From assembly GCA_016212515.1 (NCBI GenBank), contig JACRFZ010000072.1:23712-87711 (forward strand): a DNA stretch of 64,000 nt, in the 5' to 3' direction. The translations under genes were made by a program, and so were the position numbers. Under the pieces are notes generated by a model. It searched no databases and was not told the origin of the DNA. It saw only the letters and a list, made by a program, of their open reading frames with translations. Shown one piece after another: positions 60,706 to 64,000 of the stretch. Source of the DNA: Candidatus Melainabacteria bacterium. GTDB taxonomy: Bacteria > Cyanobacteriota > Vampirovibrionia > Obscuribacterales > Obscuribacteraceae. Position 1 is the first letter of the stretch; each line of letters opens with the position of its first letter.

Positions 60706-62253
60706 TTAGATATACGACTTAAGTTCCTGGCGCAAGGTCTTCGGCACCGATCGCTCCACAGTCTCTTTCATATGCTCAAGAGCGCCTTTTGTTTTGCGCC
60801 ATTGATGCCCGGCATGCATTACATACTCTTCCGCTTCACCTTGCTCACGCAAGACAAACTCTTCCGTTCTTTGATGAACTTCGGCGCCTGACAATATCAA
60901 GCGGGTTACATGGGGATTGAAGACAATTGCAGCAGAGAGTAACTCTCGATTCTGGGCATTGGCACCCTCTGACAAAAATCCAACCAGAGCCTTGCTATAA
61001 AGGGAGAAAGCACACTCGGGCACAGAATCTATCAGGTCTTTCAGTTCGTTCAGTGCCTGCTTATTGCTAGCATCTAAAGTCGCTAAGTCCACTAGCGAAA
61101 TTATAAGATGCAACCGATCGTTGAGCTGATCGGCAGCCTGCAAACACTCCCGGAAAAGTCGGGCCGACTCCTGCGCATCCTCGGGCTTGCCTTCTTCGCA
61201 CCACTTCCGGCGCCACAAGACGGCCAGTTGAGAGCGCAATCCGATCAAAGGCAAGCTACCGATGTAGACCTGAAGATCGTGGAAGGGACAGTTTTTATCA
61301 AGTTCTTTCTCTTCCGCTTCGATAACCTTTGCCACGGCCTCGCAACAAGCACCATACTTCTCGATCAAGACTTTGATGTCATCATCCTTGAGGCTCTCAA
61401 TCTCGCTCTCCAACTGCTCAAGTAGACCCTGCACTGCCGGTGAGATGCGACCTATCTCATGGACATGATCGTGATCATGCTGGCAATGTTCACCATGCTC
61501 ATGGGCATGAGCATCATCATCTTCTTCGAAGTCATCGTCATCTTCTTCATCAGACTGATCATCCTCTCCGGAATCAGCATGACCATGTTCATGCTCGCAT
61601 TCGTGTGAGTGTTCGTGCACGTGCTCGCATTCGTGGGCCTGTTCAAGGGCCGATTCTTCCGCCCAGGAGGCCGGACACCCAAGACTCTCCAGGAACTTCA
61701 AGGCCTGATCTTTGCGACCTAAGGAAGCAAGAATCTGGGCATAACGTCCTATTTCCTCACCAAGCTCCTCGCTTCTGGCACCGTAATGCTTCCTGATCTG
61801 CTCCAGCATGTCCAGATGAACCTGGTGAGCTTTTTCCGCCTGCTTCGCCTCCAAATAGAAATCTACAAAATCGCTAAGCGTCTCGATGTAACGCTCCGGC
61901 TCATTAAGTTCCTTGTGAATGGCAATGGACTGCTTGAAAAGGTCTTCGGCCTCTTCAATCTGCCCCAGATGTTCCAGCCAGACGGCCTTCATTTCAAGCT
62001 CATCGGCATACTCCATGCTCTCTTTCCCGAAAGCGGCCAGTTGCGCATCTACACTCTTGCCGATTACCTCGGTGGCATTTTCTGCCAGGCTTTGAATACT
62101 GTGTTGAGCCTTAAGGGCCAGACACTTGGCAATCCCCTTAAGGTCGCCTTCTTCTTCTGCAGCCTTGAGCGCCTTCTCGATATGACCTTCTAGAGTCTTC
62201 TCTTTCCCTGAAAGCAACTGCCTTTCAGCGATTTTGTAATACTTCTGCCACAT
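60706..62253 (-). CDS. TPR protein with His/Asp/Glu-rich metal-binding-like insert
   Basis: The 515-residue protein begins at ATG 62253 with GAGG eight bases upstream; a longer frame from 62334 adds a basic leader of 27 residues. TPR helices fill the N-terminal 200 residues (YADELEMKAVWLEHLGQIEE; RYAQILASLGRKDQALKFLE). At about residues 205-266 is an insert with 16 His, 3 Cys and a run of Asp/Glu (HECEHVHEHSHECEHEHGH; EDDDDFEEDDDAHAHEH). The rest is helical. Metal storage or Zn/Ni/Co handling is inferred from composition only. Confidence 0.65.
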   Translation of the reverse strand: MWQKYYKIAERQLLSGKEKTLEGHIEKALKAAEEEGDLKGIAKCLALKAQHSIQSLAENATEVIGKSVDAQLAAFGKESMEYADELEMKAVWLEHLGQIEEAEDLFKQSIAIHKELNEPERYIETLSDFVDFYLEAKQAEKAHQVHLDMLEQIRKHYGARSEELGEEIGRYAQILASLGRKDQALKFLESLGCPASWAEESALEQAHECEHVHEHSHECEHEHGHADSGEDDQSDEEDDDDFEEDDDAHAHEHGEHCQHDHDHVHEIGRISPAVQGLLEQLESEIESLKDDDIKVLIEKYGACCEAVAKVIEAEEKELDKNCPFHDLQVYIGSLPLIGLRSQLAVLWRRKWCEEGKPEDAQESARLFRECLQAADQLNDRLHLIISLVDLATLDASNKQALNELKDLIDSVPECAFSLYSKALVGFLSEGANAQNRELLSAAIVFNPHVTRLILSGAEVHQRTEEFVLREQGEAEEYVMHAGHQWRKTKGALEHMKETVERSVPKTLRQELKSYI

Positions 62254-62340
62254 ATAAAGAGCCTCAAGGGTAAACAACCCCGATATTCTAAGGCATTTCC
62301 AACCACTAAAACGCCGCCGACGCTTGAACGGCAATGGAAG

Positions 62341-64000
62341 TTAAAAGGACGGATCGTGCCTGGGCGGGTCTGCGCGGAAATGTCTTTTAAACTCGTCTTC
62401 CGGTCTTTCTTTCCGACTCTGTCCAGGAAAATCGGAGACTATAAAACGGGCGTCCCTGGAGCCCACAGATGGTCTCAGAGAGAGCATGTACTGCATCTCT
62501 GCTTGCCCCAGATCAACGTACTCCAACTCAATGAAACGAATCTGCTTTGCTAATTCCAACATTCTTAGTTCGGCTACTGTCCATTGGTGGGAGGAAACCT
62601 TTAGCCGGTTGATTGAGCGGTGACGACATATAGCCTTGAGACCAGCCTCACTTAAGGGTACTCGCTCAAGTTCAAACTGCACAAGGTTCGTAGCTCGACC
62701 AAGGTCAGACAAGAGAATATCAGTCTGAAATGGCACCTTTCGAGCTTCGGCTTCAACCAAATTGCTGAGCCGAAGATATCTTAATTGAGACATGAGCTTC
62801 GCCCCAACAAGACTGGATGCCGATATCCGGCTGTGCTGAATCTCTAAACTACTCAGGGTTGCATACTCAGAAAGCCAATTCACGGTGGACTTATTCAAAC
62901 AAGAGTTTCTGAAGCAAAAGCTGCGAAGCTGCTTCCACCCTCTCATCTTGTTTCTCATCGAGGAGAGATTACTTTCATAATTAAAGTTCTCTATGTCGAG
63001 AGAGGACACATCAGCGTCGGAAAAATATTGCAAAAAGTCAGGAGCATCTCGCAAAAGAGAAAAATAGATGGTGAGAGGAGCATGAACCTCGGTTGCTACG
63101 CCATATTCAAAATCCACAAACTCGCCCCGACCGTCCCTGAACTGAAGGGAGCGATACCCCTTCGGAATGGTCAAGTAGATCAAGTCGCCTCGGCCTGCAC
63201 GACGAGTTATGGGTTCCCGAGCTTGAAGCTCCAGATTCGGCATTGACCCGATATTCATTGCACCAGTACTTATTTTTGGCAGGACAGTCTTCGGAGCAGA
63301 GGATTGAAGATTGCTTACCGGGTGACGAGTAAGAAAAGCGTAAATCAGGCCCAATCCGACTACCAGAAGGAGAGCTAGTCTAACTGACAGGGTAGTAAAG
63401 ATAGACTTAGAATCAGCATCAAGAGCCGGGATATACCTATCTGTATCATCCACGCCAGCCGGAAATTGCACTGGCTCAATGACATTGGTCGAAACACCAA
63501 GCGGAATCAAAGTTTTACCGCTTCGCAACCGCTGAAAATCATGGAGCACAGCTTCCACATCCTGGTAGCGGGAGGCGGCATTCTTTGCCAACATGCGAGA
63601 CACAGCCAACTCCAGATCGGCTGAGAATTGTCCGGAAGGATAAGCAGCGTTTAGCGGCTCAGGGTCCATAGATTGATGCATCATAAAAGTCTGCAGTACA
63701 GTGGCGCCCTTGAGCGGCACCTTACCGGTCAGCGCCTCATAGAAACTGCAACCGAAGGAATAGATATCGGTTCGCTGATCAAGCGACTCGCCCCGACACT
63801 GCTCGGGGCTCATATAGTAAGGTGAACCGAAGACCTCACCAACCTCCGTCAAACTCTGTCGGTCTCGCTCGCTGCTCAATGATATAAGCCGATTGTTGCT
63901 GTCGGTGAGAACCCGGGCCAGACCAAAATCGACTAATTTATAACGACCGGCACGGCTTTCGGGATTGCTGACGAGAATTATATTGCTCGGCTTAATATCA
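62341..64000 (-). CDS. Ser/Thr protein kinase with TM and leucine-rich external domain, N-terminal part missing
   Basis: The window edge cuts this gene at the catalytic loop: the first residues seen are DIKPSNIIL, then VDFGLARV and the P+1 segment GSPYYMSPEQCRG. So the P-loop and the HR of HRD lie outside. After the kinase core is a TM helix (SVRLALLLVVGLGLIYAFLT), then an external part of about 290 residues with leucine-rich-repeat-like strands: SSLEIQHSRISASSLVGAKL, LRYLRLSNLVEAEARKVPFQ, LVQFELERVPLSEAGLKAIC. It is probably the first gene of an operon with the His-rich TPR gene, whose start lies 87 bases away. Confidence 0.88.
   Translation of the reverse strand, partial: DIKPSNIILVSNPESRAGRYKLVDFGLARVLTDSNNRLISLSSERDRQSLTEVGEVFGSPYYMSPEQCRGESLDQRTDIYSFGCSFYEALTGKVPLKGATVLQTFMMHQSMDPEPLNAAYPSGQFSADLELAVSRMLAKNAASRYQDVEAVLHDFQRLRSGKTLIPLGVSTNVIEPVQFPAGVDDTDRYIPALDADSKSIFTTLSVRLALLLVVGLGLIYAFLTRHPVSNLQSSAPKTVLPKISTGAMNIGSMPNLELQAREPITRRAGRGDLIYLTIPKGYRSLQFRDGRGEFVDFEYGVATEVHAPLTIYFSLLRDAPDFLQYFSDADVSSLDIENFNYESNLSSMRNKMRGWKQLRSFCFRNSCLNKSTVNWLSEYATLSSLEIQHSRISASSLVGAKLMSQLRYLRLSNLVEAEARKVPFQTDILLSDLGRATNLVQFELERVPLSEAGLKAICRHRSINRLKVSSHQWTVAELRMLELAKQIRFIELEYVDLGQAEMQYMLSLRPSVGSRDARFIVSDFPGQSRKERPEDEFKRHFRADPPRHDPSF

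Overview
The window looks like chromosomal DNA of a Gram-negative, TPR-rich and Ser/Thr-kinase-rich bacterium at roughly 50-55% GC (judged by eye). An outer membrane is implied by a TolC-type channel, tandem RND pumps with an adaptor, an AttH/CrtC-like lipocalin protein with its ABC exporter, and an outer-membrane barrel-like protein. Isoprenoids come from the MEP pathway (ispE), and the left edge carries a radical SAM enzyme of the futalosine/menaquinone type. Membrane-bound Hanks-type kinases fused to TPR-like tails, Ala/Pro/Lys-rich secreted proteins, NurA and DUF4013 together suggest a non-photosynthetic relative of Cyanobacteria (Vampirovibrionia/'Melainabacteria', Obscuribacter-like). 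That placement is inferred from gene content only. I see no tRNA, rRNA, transposase, phage module or CRISPR array.

Layout. 0-7.5 kb: the radical SAM enzyme, a GNAT acetyltransferase, an unknown gene, a NurA-domain nuclease divergent from an HTH/zinc-ribbon protein, a Clp-N-only protein, surE, a DUF4013 membrane protein and a secreted protein. 8-12.3 kb: a housekeeping run on the + strand (CNNM/CorC-type transporter, rsmA, ispE, nth). The nth product has an unusual Lys/Thr-repeat tail. 12.4-18.6 kb: a membrane TPR protein, three 60-bp-periodic hairpins, a probable gene remnant, a large hybrid sensor kinase and small membrane proteins. 18.6-31.7 kb: a TolC-like channel, secreted proteins and a three-gene RND efflux operon (two pumps and an adaptor). 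31.9-39 kb: TPR and secreted proteins, a D-amino-acid-oxidase-like enzyme and small unknown genes. 39-43.8 kb: an AttEFGH-like ABC exporter operon. 44-49.2 kb: a large SF2 helicase-like protein with an internal membrane hairpin, a TerB-like protein, a rhodanese, and a barrel protein whose signal peptide is cut off by an in-frame TGA.

49.2-64 kb is a signalling island. Four Hanks-type kinases (the last cut by the window edge) lie on the minus strand with a thioredoxin-like protein lacking the second Cys of the WCxxC motif, two small envelope proteins and two TPR proteins, one with a His/Asp/Glu-rich metal-binding-like insert. A secreted TPR-matrixin metalloprotease with a repeated PPP-aromatic-PPP tail diverges from the cluster. 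Close spacing and overlapping starts suggest the kinases and their neighbours form one or two co-regulated envelope-sensing modules. This is the part most likely to hold a system not yet described.

Starts were chosen by eye from Shine-Dalgarno-like sequence and protein N-termini. Where the choice is uncertain the entry says so.
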